Counted from the first letter of the stretch, positions 15,062 through 23,988 are shown. The stretch: DNA of 48,480 nt from Streptomyces corallincola (GCF_019104725.1 NZ_JAHRXF010000046.1:1-48480); one strand, 5' to 3'. The notes: generated by a model from the sequence alone, not told the origin. A program made the numbers and translations.

Positions 15062-15940
15062 ATGGCATCCCCCCGCACGCTCCGCAGATGTCTGCTCACG
15101 GCCGTGTCGGCCGCCCTGGTCGGCTCGGCCGCCGTGGTCCCGGCCCAGGCGCGCCCCCTCGCGTCCGACGCCCCGGCCGCCGCGCAGGCCACCGCCTTCT
15201 CCGACACCTTCGACGGTCCGGCCGGTGCCGGTGTGGACGGCTCCAAGTGGAATCTGGAGACCGGCGACAACGTCAACAACCACGAGCGCCAGTACTACAC
15301 GTCCGGCACGAACAACGCGGCGCTGGACGGCCAGGGCCACCTCGTCATCACGGCCCGCAAGGAGAACCCGGCCGGTTACCAGTGCTGGTACGGGAGTTGT
15401 GAGTACACCTCGGCGCGGCTGAACACCTCGGGCAAGTTCGAGGCGACGTACGGCCATGTCGAGGCCCGCATGAAGATCCCGCGCGGCCAGGGCATGTGGC
15501 CGGCGTTCTGGATGCTGGGCGCGCCGGTCAACTGGCCGGACTCGGGCGAGATCGACGTGATGGAGAACGTCGGTTTCGAGCCGTCCACCGTGCACGGCAC
15601 CATCCACGGCCCCGGCTACTCCGGCGCGGGCGGCATCGGCGCGGGCTACTCGCTGCCGGGCGGGCAGGCGTTCGCCGACGACTTCCACACGTTCGCCGTG
15701 GACTGGGCGCCGGACTCGATCACCTGGACCGTGGACGGCAACGTCTACGAGCGGCGCACCCCGGCCGACCTGAACGGCAACAACTGGGTGTTCAACAACA
15801 AGCCGTTCTTCCTGATCCTCAACCTCGCGGTCGGCGGCTACTGGCCGGGCGACCCGGACGGCAACACGACGTTCCCGGCCCAACTGGTCGTGGACTCCGT
15901 CTCGGTGACCACGAACAACGTGGCCCCGGTGACCCGCTAG
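15062..15940 (+). CDS. Secreted GH16 endo-beta-1,3-glucanase (laminarinase-like)
   Basis: 292 residues with a Sec signal peptide (about 1-30, cleavage near AQA|RP). The mature part is a single GH16 jelly-roll domain: FSDTFDGP at the start, the catalytic GEIDVMEN (nucleophile E163, acid/base E168, helper D165) and the WPAFWMLG strand. The extra residue in the E-I-D-x-x-E spacing is the beta-bulge form used by laminarinases and agarases. It ends without a carbohydrate-binding module, so it is a minimal enzyme. Secreted to attack beta-1,3 or mixed-linkage glucans, such as fungal or plant walls. GGAGAG precedes ATG 15062. Confidence 0.93.
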   Translation: MASPRTLRRCLLTAVSAALVGSAAVVPAQARPLASDAPAAAQATAFSDTFDGPAGAGVDGSKWNLETGDNVNNHERQYYTSGTNNAALDGQGHLVITARKENPAGYQCWYGSCEYTSARLNTSGKFEATYGHVEARMKIPRGQGMWPAFWMLGAPVNWPDSGEIDVMENVGFEPSTVHGTIHGPGYSGAGGIGAGYSLPGGQAFADDFHTFAVDWAPDSITWTVDGNVYERRTPADLNGNNWVFNNKPFFLILNLAVGGYWPGDPDGNTTFPAQLVVDSVSVTTNNVAPVTR

Positions 15941-15983
15941 ACACGGTCACCCGCGCTGGGGGAGGACGGCCCACCGTCCTGCC

Positions 15984-16229
15984 TCAGCGCGGTTTCCACG
16001 TGTACTTGTCGCCGCCGACCCATCGGACCACGTCCGGGTCGTCCAGATCGTGGACGACGATGCCGTGAGCGGCGGCGGCCTGAAGGACATCCGTCAGTGT
16101 GCGCGCCTCCCCGATGACCTCACCGTCGATCTCCATGATCCGGAACGGCGTCTGCCCCGGCCTCCCGGGACACACACCGAGCACCAGGATGCGAGGCTGT
16201 GGCATGTGCGGAACTGTCTGCTCGGTCAT
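15984..16229 (-). CDS. Small conserved hypothetical protein
   Basis: 81 residues, beginning MTEQTVPHMPQPRILVLG. The sequence looks globular (a strand, a helix and a final VRWVGGDKYTWKP strand) and without membrane segments or motifs I recognise. The segment ARTLTDVLQAAAAHGIVVHDLDDPDVVRWVG suggests a small alpha/beta module. ATG at 16229 has AGG about 9 nt upstream; the frame continues open upstream but with shadow-like composition. Divergent from the PHP gene. Function unknown. Confidence 0.6.
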   Translation of the reverse strand: MTEQTVPHMPQPRILVLGVCPGRPGQTPFRIMEIDGEVIGEARTLTDVLQAAAAHGIVVHDLDDPDVVRWVGGDKYTWKPR

Positions 16230-16401
16230 GCCATAGAGCCTAGATCGCACCCCCGAAGTCCTGCCTGCCAGCGGGCGGACCGCGCGGCGGGCGTGCGTAC
16301 GAAGTCCCGGATCTCCCGTTCCCGTCGCACTCGTCCGGTTCGCCCCTCGGCCTTCGGGGAACCCCGGATGTTCCGAAGCCCGGTCACTCGGGAGGTGACG
16401 C

Positions 16402-17442
16402 ATGGACCCCGTCGCGGCTCTGGAGCGCATCGCCTTCCTGCTGGAACGCTCGCTCGCGCCGGCCTACCGGGTGAAGGCGTTCCGTACCGCCGCACGGGTG
16501 CTGTCCGCGCTGCCCGCCGACGAGGTGGCCGGGCGGACGGCGGCCGGAACGCTGGAGCGGCTGAAGGGCGTGGGCCCGAAGACGGCCCAGGTCGTGCGGG
16601 AGGCGCTGGCCGGTGACACACCCGGCTATCTCCGGAACCTGGAGGACGAGGCGGCGGCCCGCCCCGAGGTGACCGGCGGCACGGAGCTGCGGGCGCTGAT
16701 CCGGGGCGACTGCCACACCCACTCGGACTGGTCGGACGGCGGCAGCACGATCGAGGAGATGGGCCGCGCGGCGGCGGCCCTCGGGCACGCCTGGACCGCG
16801 CTGACCGACCACTCCCCCCGCCTGACCGTGGCACGCGGCCTGTCGGCGGAACGCCTGCGGGACCAGCTCGACAGGGTCGCGGAGCTGAACGCCCGCTGGG
16901 CGCCGTTCCGGCTGCTCACCGGGATCGAGTGCGACATCCTCGACGACGGCTCGCTGGACCAGGACCCGGAGCTGCTGGCCCGGCTGGACGTCGTCGTGGT
17001 CTCCGTCCACTCCAAGCTGCGGATGGACGCGGCGGCGATGACCCGCCGGATGGTACGGGCGGTCCGCGACCCGCACGCGAACGTCCTCGGCCACTGCACC
17101 GGCCGCCTGCTGACCGGCCGTACCCGCCCGGAGTCGGCGTTCGACGCGGACGCGGTGTTCGCGGCCTGCGCGGAGGCGGGCACGGCGGTGGAGATCAACA
17201 GCCGCCCGGAACGCCTGGACCCGCCCCTCCGCCTCCTGCGCCGGGCGGTGTCCGCCGGAACCCTCTTCGCCCTCGACACCGACGCCCACGCCCCCGGCCA
17301 GCTCGACTGGCAGCTCCTCGGCTGCGCCCGCGCCGAGGAGTGCGGTGTGCCCGCCGGACGGGTGGTGACGACCTGGTCGGCGGACGAACTGCTGAGCTGG
17401 ACCCGCGAGGGACGGGTCCCGGCCGGAGTGCCGGGACCGTAG
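16402..17442 (+). CDS. PHP-domain phosphoesterase with helix-hairpin-helix (PolX-like, no polymerase core)
   Basis: 346 residues. Residues 1-80 carry a PolX-type N-terminal helical domain with a helix-hairpin-helix (LKGVGPKTAQVV, 54-65). From 100 on is a PHP metal-dependent phosphoesterase: DCHTHSDWSDG (H105, H107), TDHS (135-138), a middle GIECDIL, VVSVHS and the late DTDAHAPGQLD. Full PolX has a Pol beta-type polymerase module between these parts; here it is absent, so the protein is expected to bind DNA and hydrolyse phosphodiesters or phosphomonoesters. It may act in DNA end processing or repair. Start ATG 16402 follows GGGAGGTGACGC closely. Confidence 0.88.
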   Translation: MDPVAALERIAFLLERSLAPAYRVKAFRTAARVLSALPADEVAGRTAAGTLERLKGVGPKTAQVVREALAGDTPGYLRNLEDEAAARPEVTGGTELRALIRGDCHTHSDWSDGGSTIEEMGRAAAALGHAWTALTDHSPRLTVARGLSAERLRDQLDRVAELNARWAPFRLLTGIECDILDDGSLDQDPELLARLDVVVVSVHSKLRMDAAAMTRRMVRAVRDPHANVLGHCTGRLLTGRTRPESAFDADAVFAACAEAGTAVEINSRPERLDPPLRLLRRAVSAGTLFALDTDAHAPGQLDWQLLGCARAEECGVPAGRVVTTWSADELLSWTREGRVPAGVPGP

Positions 17443-17496
17443 CGGGACGGCTCGGAGTGCCGGAGCAGTGGGGCCACGGTCCGCCTCTTGGCCCGA

Positions 17497-17522
17497 GCGT
17501 CACGCATCGTGACGCAGGTCAC
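17497..17522. promoter_or_regulatory. Nested dyads including a Crp-like site
   Basis: GCGTCACG and CGTGACGC (17497-17504 and 17508-17515) form a perfect hairpin with a 3-nt loop. Overlapping it, GTGACGCAGGTCAC at 17509-17522 fits the GTG-N6-GNCAC pattern I recall for Streptomyces Crp. It could serve a promoter for the downstream structured element or be the terminator of the PHP gene. Confidence 0.35.
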
Positions 17523-17600
17523 CCGGTGGCGTCGGAACACCGGGGCCCGGGTGCCCGTTGTACCAGCCGTGGGTGCGGACGGGACAGATCCCCCGGGCCT

Positions 17601-17730
17601 CATATCCAGCCCACAGGGACGATCGTTCGGCTGAAGCCCTGTGGAGCCCCTCGCCGAGAGGCGACCGCCGTCCGCGCCCGCCCTCAGACCGCCCCGGTCG
17701 TGATTCCCCCGTCACGGCCGGGGCTTTCCC
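17601..17730 (+). ncRNA. Candidate structured small RNA ending in a terminator
   Basis: Successive stems read on the plus strand: CCACAGGG/CCCTGTGG (17611-17618 with 17637-17644), CCTC/GAGG (17649-17652 with 17658-17661), and a 13-bp terminator stem (see 17691-17730). There is no open frame with a ribosome site through it, and it sits in a 368-bp gap. A riboswitch-like leader is disfavoured because the terminator lies 80 bp before the SDR ribosome site, though attenuation is possible. Inference from structure alone; no family assigned. Confidence 0.3.
17691..17730 (+). terminator. Rho-independent-type terminator with TTT tail
   Basis: GCCCCGGTCGTGA pairs with TCACGGCCGGGGC (one G-U wobble), around a short C-rich loop, then TTTCCC. 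It does not follow any annotated gene closely, which is the main reason to suspect a small RNA upstream of it. Confidence 0.6.
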
Positions 17731-17810
17731 GTGCCCGGCCGGTGTCGTCCGCGCGGGTGCCGGGTACTCGGCCGCTCCACCGGAACGCATCCGACCGTGA
17801 GGAGCCGAAG

Positions 17811-18842
17811 GTGAGCAGCGCAGTCGGCAGCAGGGTCGTGGTCACGGGCGCCACCGGCAACGTCGGGACCAGCGTGGTCCGCCTGCTCGCGCACGACCCC
17901 GGGATCAAGTCCGTACGCGGACTCGCGCGCCGCACGCCCGCCTGGGCGCCACCGAAGACCGAGTGGGCCGGGCTGGATCTCGCGTCGGACGACGCGAACC
18001 CGGCGGAGAAGTTCGAGGGCGCCGACGCGGTGATCCATCTGGCCTGGGCGTTCCGGCCCACGCACGACCCGGTCGCCACCTGGCGGACCAACGTGCTGGG
18101 CAGCCTGAAGGTCTTCGAGGCGGTCGCCGCCGCCCGTGTGCCCGTCCTGCTGCACGCCTCCTCCGTGGGCGCGTACTCACCGGGCCCGAAGGACCGCACG
18201 GTGGACGAGTCCTGGCCCACGCACGGCTGGCCGGACGCGGCCTACTGCCGGGAGAAGGCGTATCTGGAACGCGCCCTGGACGTGTTCGAACGGGACCACC
18301 CCGAGGTGCGGGTGGTGCGGATGCGCCCCGGTTTCCTCTTCAAACGGGAGTCCGCGAGCGAGCAGCGCCGGATCTTCGGCGGGCGGTTCCTGCCCGGCCC
18401 GCTGGCCCGGCCCGAACTGCTGCGCTTCCTCCCGGACGTGCCCGGTCTGCGCGCGCAGGTACTGCACACCGACGACGCGGCGGAGGCGTACCGGCTCGCC
18501 CTGCACGCCCCGGCCGCGCGGGGCGCCTACAACCTCGCCGCCGATCCCCCGGTGGACGCCGGATTCCTCGGTGAGCTGCTGGGGCTGCGCGCGGTGCGGA
18601 TGCCGCCCGCCGCCGCCCGGTCCGCCATCGCGGCGGCCTGGGGACTGCGTCTGCTGCCCGCCTCCCCGCACCTGTTCGACGCGGTGCTGCGGCTGCCACT
18701 GATGGACTGCGCCCGTGCCCACCGCGAACTGGGCTGGCACCCCCGGCGCTCGGCGGACGAGGTGCTGCGCGAGTTCCTGGAGGGAATGCGGGAGGGCGAC
18801 GGCATGGACACCGTCCCCCTGCGCGGCCGGAAGGTCGGATGA
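17811..18842 (+). CDS. NAD-dependent epimerase/dehydratase (extended SDR)
   Basis: 343 residues. The Rossmann nucleotide-binding motif TGATGNVG is at 12-19, the active-site serine lies in HASSVG (115-120) and the catalytic pair is Y145-x-x-x-K149 (YCREK). The C-terminal part carries VLHTDDAAEAY, typical of sugar-epimerase relatives of atypical or extended SDR type. GTG start with GAGGAG 6 nt upstream. Substrate cannot be told. May be co-transcribed with the small gene at 18903. Confidence 0.88.
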   Translation: MSSAVGSRVVVTGATGNVGTSVVRLLAHDPGIKSVRGLARRTPAWAPPKTEWAGLDLASDDANPAEKFEGADAVIHLAWAFRPTHDPVATWRTNVLGSLKVFEAVAAARVPVLLHASSVGAYSPGPKDRTVDESWPTHGWPDAAYCREKAYLERALDVFERDHPEVRVVRMRPGFLFKRESASEQRRIFGGRFLPGPLARPELLRFLPDVPGLRAQVLHTDDAAEAYRLALHAPAARGAYNLAADPPVDAGFLGELLGLRAVRMPPAAARSAIAAAWGLRLLPASPHLFDAVLRLPLMDCARAHRELGWHPRRSADEVLREFLEGMREGDGMDTVPLRGRKVG

Positions 18843-18902
18843 ACCGGCGGACGCGCGCCCCGGCACCCCGCACCCGCACACCCACCACCAGGAAGGCCCC
18901 CC

Positions 18903-19172
18903 ATGAGCAGCGACTCCCGCCGCCCCGCCCCCGTCCCCCGCGACATGCCCGACCAGCAGGCCCGCCGCACGGACGACCCCTGGGACGTCCTGCCGGGCCG
19001 CCCGGCCGCCGAGGCGCCCCCGCCGGAACACGCCGAGGACCGGCGGGACGAAGACGCCCGGGCCGACACGGTCTCCGGCGCGCAGGACGTCCCGGACACC
19101 GACGAGGCGGGCACCGGCCGGGCCGCGGACACCACGCCCGAGTCCCCCGCCCCGCAGGAACCGACCGGCTGA
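18903..19172 (+). CDS. Low-complexity hypothetical protein
   Basis: 89 residues, rich in proline, aspartate, glutamate and alanine, with no predicted fold or motif; likely disordered. Start ATG 18903 follows AGGAAGG about 6 nt upstream, 60 bp after the SDR stop, so it is probably a real, co-transcribed gene. The only stretch with any hydrophobic content is DPWDVLPGRPA. Function unknown. Confidence 0.55.
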   Translation: MSSDSRRPAPVPRDMPDQQARRTDDPWDVLPGRPAAEAPPPEHAEDRRDEDARADTVSGAQDVPDTDEAGTGRAADTTPESPAPQEPTG

Positions 19173-19218
19173 GCGACCGCCCGAGCGGATCACGAGAGGC
19201 GCGGCGCCGCTACGGGGC

Positions 19219-20508
19219 TCAGCGCGGCGCCCGCTCCTCCAGCGCAGTCCGCCACGCGGGCAGCCGGTCCTCGGTGGTGGGTTCGGCACGTCGGCCGCCC
19301 CGGTTGAAGAAGTCCGCGAGCGGCAGGATCGCCGCGCCGACGGTCACCGCGTCGGGACCGAGCCGTCCGAGGTCGATGATCACCTTGTCCGCCGGGTGGT
19401 GCAGGGCGTACGTCGCCGCGTGCCGTCGTACGGCGGGCAAGAAGCGGGTGCCGAGCTGGAGTCCGGCCCAGCCGCCGATGAGGATGCGCTCGGGCTGGAA
19501 GAGGTTGATCAGGTCGGACAGCCCGGCGCCCAGATACTCGGCGGTCTCCTCCAGCACGGAGAGCGCCACGGGATCGGGCGCGCGGTCGTCGGCCGGGAAG
19601 GCGGCGGCGAGCATCGCGGTGAGCGCCGTCTCCTCGTCGGCGTCCTCGGGCGGGCGTCCGCCCTCCTCGCGCCAGCGGGCCAACAGCGACTCGGCGCCCG
19701 CGTACGCCTCCAGGCAGCCCGGCGCCCCGCAACGGCACCGCCGCCCGCGCACCCGCACCGTCAGATGCCCCCACTCCACCGCGCGCCCGTGCTCCACCTC
19801 GGGGGTGACCAGGCAGGCGCCGACACCGGAGCCGAACAGGACGACGACGGCGTTGCGCGCACCGCGCCCGGCACCGAACCACATCTCGGCCTGGCCGAGC
19901 GTCTTGGCGCCGTTGTCGATGAAGTACGGCACATCGTGCGGGAGTTGAGAGGTGGAGCGGAGCAACTGCTCCAGCGGGACCGCGTTCCAGCCGATGGTCT
20001 GACCGTGTACGACGGCTCCCCGGTCCGGGGTGTGCTCCACTATGCCGGGGACGCCGACGCCCACGCCGAGCAGCCGGTCGGGCGCCGCCTGCGGGGCCTG
20101 GAGCACCTCTGCGATGCCGTCCCGGATGTGACCGACGATCACATCGACGTCGTAGCCCTGCCGGGCCAACGGGTGCTCGGTGCGGGCGAGTTCGGTCAGG
20201 CCCAGGTCGAACAGCTCGACGCGGACGCGGGTCTCGCCCACATCCACGCCGATCATCTGTCCGCAGTCCGGGGAGACCCGGAGCAGGGTGCGGGGACGGC
20301 CGCCGTCGGAGTCCACGCTCCCGGCCTCCTCGACCAGCCGGTCCGCGACGAGGTCCGCGACCACGTTGCTCACCGAACCGGAGCTGAGCCCGGTGGCGGG
20401 GCCGAGTTCGAAGCGGCTGAGCGGGCCGTCGAAGTAGAGCCGCTGGAGCACGGCCGTCCGGTTGCCCCTCCGTAGGTCGCGTACCGTGCGCCCGTTCCGC
20501 GCCGCCAT
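19219..20508 (-). CDS. ROK-family transcriptional regulator
   Basis: 429 residues. A winged helix-turn-helix occupies about 15-65 (LSRFELGPATGLSSGSVSNVV). The ROK domain follows: phosphate-binding IGVDVGETRVRVEL and GVGVGVPGIV, then the structural zinc motif CRCGAPGCLEAY (C258, C260, C265), with H248 in WGHLTV. At the place of the sugar-kinase catalytic aspartate (usually N-D-A-N) this protein reads IDNGAK, so it should bind but not phosphorylate sugar. Probably a repressor of sugar genes elsewhere, since no transporter adjoins. Start ATG 20508 has GGGAGGAG 5 nt upstream. Confidence 0.93.
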   Translation of the reverse strand: MAARNGRTVRDLRRGNRTAVLQRLYFDGPLSRFELGPATGLSSGSVSNVVADLVADRLVEEAGSVDSDGGRPRTLLRVSPDCGQMIGVDVGETRVRVELFDLGLTELARTEHPLARQGYDVDVIVGHIRDGIAEVLQAPQAAPDRLLGVGVGVPGIVEHTPDRGAVVHGQTIGWNAVPLEQLLRSTSQLPHDVPYFIDNGAKTLGQAEMWFGAGRGARNAVVVLFGSGVGACLVTPEVEHGRAVEWGHLTVRVRGRRCRCGAPGCLEAYAGAESLLARWREEGGRPPEDADEETALTAMLAAAFPADDRAPDPVALSVLEETAEYLGAGLSDLINLFQPERILIGGWAGLQLGTRFLPAVRRHAATYALHHPADKVIIDLGRLGPDAVTVGAAILPLADFFNRGGRRAEPTTEDRLPAWRTALEERAPR

Positions 20509-20687
20509 GTGGCTCCTCCCGAACCGTGTCCCGACCTGCAACATACTCCGGGTGACGGGCCGGACGCGACTTTCTCACAACCCTTATTTCATGTGATGAG
20601 TAAAGCGCGTTCACAGCAGGCTCCCAGGTCGGGTCCGGTTCACGCCACCGCCCGCCCGGACAGCGGGCCGGGCGGGCGGGCGCGGAA

Positions 20688-20761
20688 CGGGGGCGGGACG
20701 CGGGCGGAGCGGGAGCGGGACGGGGGCGGGACGCGGGCGGAGCGGGAGCGGGACGGGGGCG
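20688..20761. repeat. 33-bp tandem repeat, 2.25 copies
   Basis: Two exact 33-bp copies (20688-20720 and 20721-20753) followed by 8 bp of a third, just after the stop of the P450-reductase gene. Very G-rich on the plus strand. It lies in the gap between that gene and the ROK gene and may act as a spacer, a G-quadruplex-forming region, or a terminator of sorts. Confidence 0.85.
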
Positions 20762-20766
20762 CGGGT

Positions 20767-23700
20767 TCACCCGCCCGTGTACACGTCCTCGACGTAACGG
20801 CCGTCCGCCACAAGGGAGTCGAGCCACCGTTCGGCCGCCGTCCCGTCGGCGCCCGGAGTGCGGTCGCGGTACAGGGCACGGAACGCGGCGCGGACACCGG
20901 GCGCCATGCGGGAGCCGTCGCCGCAGACATGGACGCGGGCCCCGCGCTCCAGCAGGTCCCACACCTCGGCGCCCTCGGCGGCGATCCGGTGCTGGACGTA
21001 GCGAGCGCCGTCCTCGGGCTCGGCGCTGAAGGCCGGGCGCAGCCGCACGGCCCCGGCCCGCTCGGCGGCCCGGAGTTCGTCCGCGTGCAGGAAGTCGGCA
21101 CCGGGCGCGTCACAGCCGAAGTACAGCAGCGCCGGGGCGAGTTCGGCCCCCGAGGCGAGTGCGGCCGTCCGGTCGGCGACGGCACCGCGGAAGGGGGCGA
21201 GGCCGGTTCCGGCGCCGATCAGCACGACGGGTGCGCCGGGGTCGGTACGGAAGGCGTCCCGGCAGGGCTGGACGCGGGCGTACACGGTGTCACCCGGCTT
21301 GAGGGAGGCCAGATACCCCGATCCGGTGCCCCGGTACCGGTCACGGCCGGAGCGGGCGGGGGCGTCCAGCACGGAGACCATCAGGTCGGCGTGGCGCGGA
21401 TCGGCCGCCGGGGACGAGGAGATGGAGTAGTGCCGGGTGCGCAGCGGTGTCAGCACGTCGAGCAGGGTGGACCAGTCCAGGGCGCCGCGCAGAGCCGGGT
21501 GGTCCTCGATGAGTTCCAGCAGGGAGCGCGGGTCGTCGGCGTCGAGGCGTTCCAGGGCGGCGCGTTCGGGCGGGCAGGGGTTGGCGGCGGCGAGCAGTTC
21601 GCGCTGCCGCGCGGTCGGGCTTTCCTGCAACTCAACGTGCTGGGTGAGGAGTTGGCGCACGCTGAGCGGCCGGTCCACGGCGAGGCCGTCGCGGCGGGGG
21701 CGGTTCGGCCGGATGTCGAGCACGTCGTGCGGATCGACCCCGAGGGCGGCGACGGCCCGGTCCACGGTCCCGGGGGCGTTGGCGGGGAGCACGGTGAGGT
21801 GGTCGGCGGTGCGGTAGGTGACGCCGTCGGGCAGGGCGAGCCGCAGGAACCGCTTGACGCGGGGGTGGCCGGGCGCGGTGAGGTCGCGGGCCTCGGTGAC
21901 GGTCATCGGGGCGAGGTCGTACCGCTCCGCGAGGGCGTGCAGCGGGCCGCCGGTGAGAGTGCGGACCGCGTAGCCGGTGCCGGGTTCGTCCGCCGCTCCG
22001 GCGGGAGCGGCGTCCGGGTCGCCGTACGCGGTGAGCAGTGCGGTGCGCAGCCGGGTGGTGAACTCCCGTACGGCGCCGGTGAGATCGCCGGAGGCGTCGG
22101 CGGCGGCGCGGTCGGTGAGGCGGGTGGCGCCGAGTGCGGCGAGGCGGGCGTCGATGCGGGTGGGGACCTGCTGGTAGGTGGCGGCCCAGTTGCGGTCGCC
22201 GACGCCCAGTACGGCGTAGGTGACGCCGGTGAGGTCGGGGTCGGTGTCGAGCCAGGCGGTGAAGGCGGTGGCGTCGTCGGTGGGGCGGCCGTTGTAGGAG
22301 GCGGCGGCGATGACGACGGGCCGGTCGGTGGGCAGCCCCCCGGCACGGTCGTTCAGCGCGGCGACCTCGGTGGCACAGCCCAACCCGGCTGCCTCATCGG
22401 CCAGTTGGGCGGCGAACTCGCGGCAGGTGCCGTAGTTGCTGCCGTGCAGGAACAGCGCGCCGGTGCCGGGGCGGACGCGGGCGGGCAGCGTCTCGGGGGT
22501 GAGGTCGGCGGCGGCGCGGACCGGCGCGGCGCCGGGCAGCGGGGCGTGCGCGCGGTCGGCGGGGGTGCGCGGGGCGAGGGTGAGGGTGAAGCCCTCGGGC
22601 TTGAGGGTGAGGGTCTCCTTGACCTCCAGCGTGTAGTCGGCGTGGTCCTGGAGGCGGTAGCGGTGGACCAGCACGGCGAGCAGCATGGTCGCCTCGTGCA
22701 GCGCGAACTGCCGCCCGATGCAGGCGCGTTCACCGGTGCCGAACGGCTTGAAGGCGTGCACCGGGCGGGCCGCCTCGGCCTCGGCGGTGAACCGCTCGGG
22801 GTCGAACCGCTCGGGGTTGTCGCCCCAGACGGGCTGCCGGTGCAGCATCGGCGCGAGTACGGTGACGGACTGTCCGGCGGCGAGCGGCAGCCGCCCGCCG
22901 AGCAGGGTGTCCTCGCGGGCCTGCCGCTGGAACGCGGCGGCGGTCGGCCAGAGCCGGAGCGCCTCGTTGAGCACCTGGCGGGTGTAGGTGAGGCGGCCGA
23001 CGTCGTCGTACGACGGCTCGGGGTCGGCGGTGTCGCCCCACAGCGCATCGACCTCCCGCTGGACGAGCCGCAGCGCGCCGGGGTTCTTCGCCAGGTAGTA
23101 CAGGGCGAAGGACATCGCGCCGGAGGTGGTCTCGTGCCCGGCGATCAGGAAGGTGATGACCTGGTTGCGGATGTTGGCGGTGTCCAGGGTGGTGCCGTCC
23201 GCCGGGTGCGCGGCGGAGAGCATCAGTCCGAGCAGGTCGTCCGCGCCGCTCTGGTCGGTGCCGGTGCGGGCGGCGATGACCTCGTCCACGACCGAGGCAA
23301 GGTGATCGGCGTCGGCACGGAACGCGGTGTCGGCGGCCGAGTAGTCGCCGCCGGGGGTGCGGGACAGACGGGTCATGCTCCATTCCAGGCAGCGGACCAT
23401 CGCCTCGACGAAGGGGTGCGGGTCGGACCGCTCGAAGGACCCGAAGTCGTAGTCGAACCCGGCGAGTCCGATGGTGTCGAGCGTCATCCGGGTCATGTCG
23501 CCCGGCACGTCCACCGGCCGTCCCGCGCGGACGGCACCGTCCCAGGCGGCGACCAGGCGGCGGGTGACCTTCAGCATGACGGGGTGGTAGGTGCGCATCG
23601 AGCCGAGCGCGAAGGCGGGCATCAGGATGTCGTGCGCCTTGGCCCAGTTGGGCTCGTCGTTGTACGCGGTGAACAGTCCGTCGGCGGCGAAGGCGCGCAC

Positions 23701-23988
23701 GTTCTCCAGCGCGGGTCCGATGTGCTTGGCGAACCGCTCCTCGTCCGCGAGGTCCGCGACGAGGTCGGCGTCCGACACGAACAGCGTGTCCCGGCCGTGC
23801 AGCCGACGCACCAGCACCGGTCCGTGCGTCCGCATCAGCTCCATGACCTGCTGGATGGGGGTGCGGCCGGGACCGGTGGCGGTGATGTCCACGACGGGGA
23901 CACCGGGCGGCACGGCGAACACGGGCGCGGGCGCGGGGGCGCCGGGTACGGCGTCGGTGGGAGCGGGGTGCGGTGCGGTGGGGGGCAT
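20767..23988 (-). CDS. Self-sufficient cytochrome P450 / NADPH-P450 reductase fusion (CYP102 / P450 BM3 type)
   Basis: 1073 residues, close to the usual 1050-1080. Residues 25-475 form the heme domain: AYNDEPNWAKAHDILMPAF (as in BM3), I-helix AGHETTSG (283-290), E342-A-L-R345, and FKPFGTGERACIG with ligand C423. The FMN domain follows, with SNYGTCREF (517-525) and GVGDRNWAATYQ. The FAD/NADPH part has RHYSISSSP (852-860), GAGTGLAPFRG (925-935), CGDG (1022-1025) and ends VEDVYTGG as in BM3. Such enzymes hydroxylate fatty acids near the omega end. Divergent from a PAS-LuxR regulator (24226). Start ATG 23988; its ribosome site is weak, and a longer frame to 24069 exists but is arginine-rich. Confidence 0.95.
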   Translation of the reverse strand: MPPTAPHPAPTDAVPGAPAPAPVFAVPPGVPVVDITATGPGRTPIQQVMELMRTHGPVLVRRLHGRDTLFVSDADLVADLADEERFAKHIGPALENVRAFAADGLFTAYNDEPNWAKAHDILMPAFALGSMRTYHPVMLKVTRRLVAAWDGAVRAGRPVDVPGDMTRMTLDTIGLAGFDYDFGSFERSDPHPFVEAMVRCLEWSMTRLSRTPGGDYSAADTAFRADADHLASVVDEVIAARTGTDQSGADDLLGLMLSAAHPADGTTLDTANIRNQVITFLIAGHETTSGAMSFALYYLAKNPGALRLVQREVDALWGDTADPEPSYDDVGRLTYTRQVLNEALRLWPTAAAFQRQAREDTLLGGRLPLAAGQSVTVLAPMLHRQPVWGDNPERFDPERFTAEAEAARPVHAFKPFGTGERACIGRQFALHEATMLLAVLVHRYRLQDHADYTLEVKETLTLKPEGFTLTLAPRTPADRAHAPLPGAAPVRAAADLTPETLPARVRPGTGALFLHGSNYGTCREFAAQLADEAAGLGCATEVAALNDRAGGLPTDRPVVIAAASYNGRPTDDATAFTAWLDTDPDLTGVTYAVLGVGDRNWAATYQQVPTRIDARLAALGATRLTDRAAADASGDLTGAVREFTTRLRTALLTAYGDPDAAPAGAADEPGTGYAVRTLTGGPLHALAERYDLAPMTVTEARDLTAPGHPRVKRFLRLALPDGVTYRTADHLTVLPANAPGTVDRAVAALGVDPHDVLDIRPNRPRRDGLAVDRPLSVRQLLTQHVELQESPTARQRELLAAANPCPPERAALERLDADDPRSLLELIEDHPALRGALDWSTLLDVLTPLRTRHYSISSSPAADPRHADLMVSVLDAPARSGRDRYRGTGSGYLASLKPGDTVYARVQPCRDAFRTDPGAPVVLIGAGTGLAPFRGAVADRTAALASGAELAPALLYFGCDAPGADFLHADELRAAERAGAVRLRPAFSAEPEDGARYVQHRIAAEGAEVWDLLERGARVHVCGDGSRMAPGVRAAFRALYRDRTPGADGTAAERWLDSLVADGRYVEDVYTGG

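Larger units (their letters stand above)
17443..17810. other. 368-bp intergenic region with stacked inverted repeats
   Basis: No supported protein gene. The stretch holds an 8-bp hairpin and Crp-like site (17497-17522), a series of hairpins ending in a terminator (17601-17730), and the ribosome site of the SDR gene (GAGGAG at 17799-17804). The arrangement suggests a small RNA or a long regulated leader. Confidence 0.5.

Noticed and set aside
17691..17730. 6C-type small RNA motif
   Set aside because: The loops carry C-rich runs but not the paired stem-loops with at least six cytosines expected for that family; kept only as an unassigned structured element.
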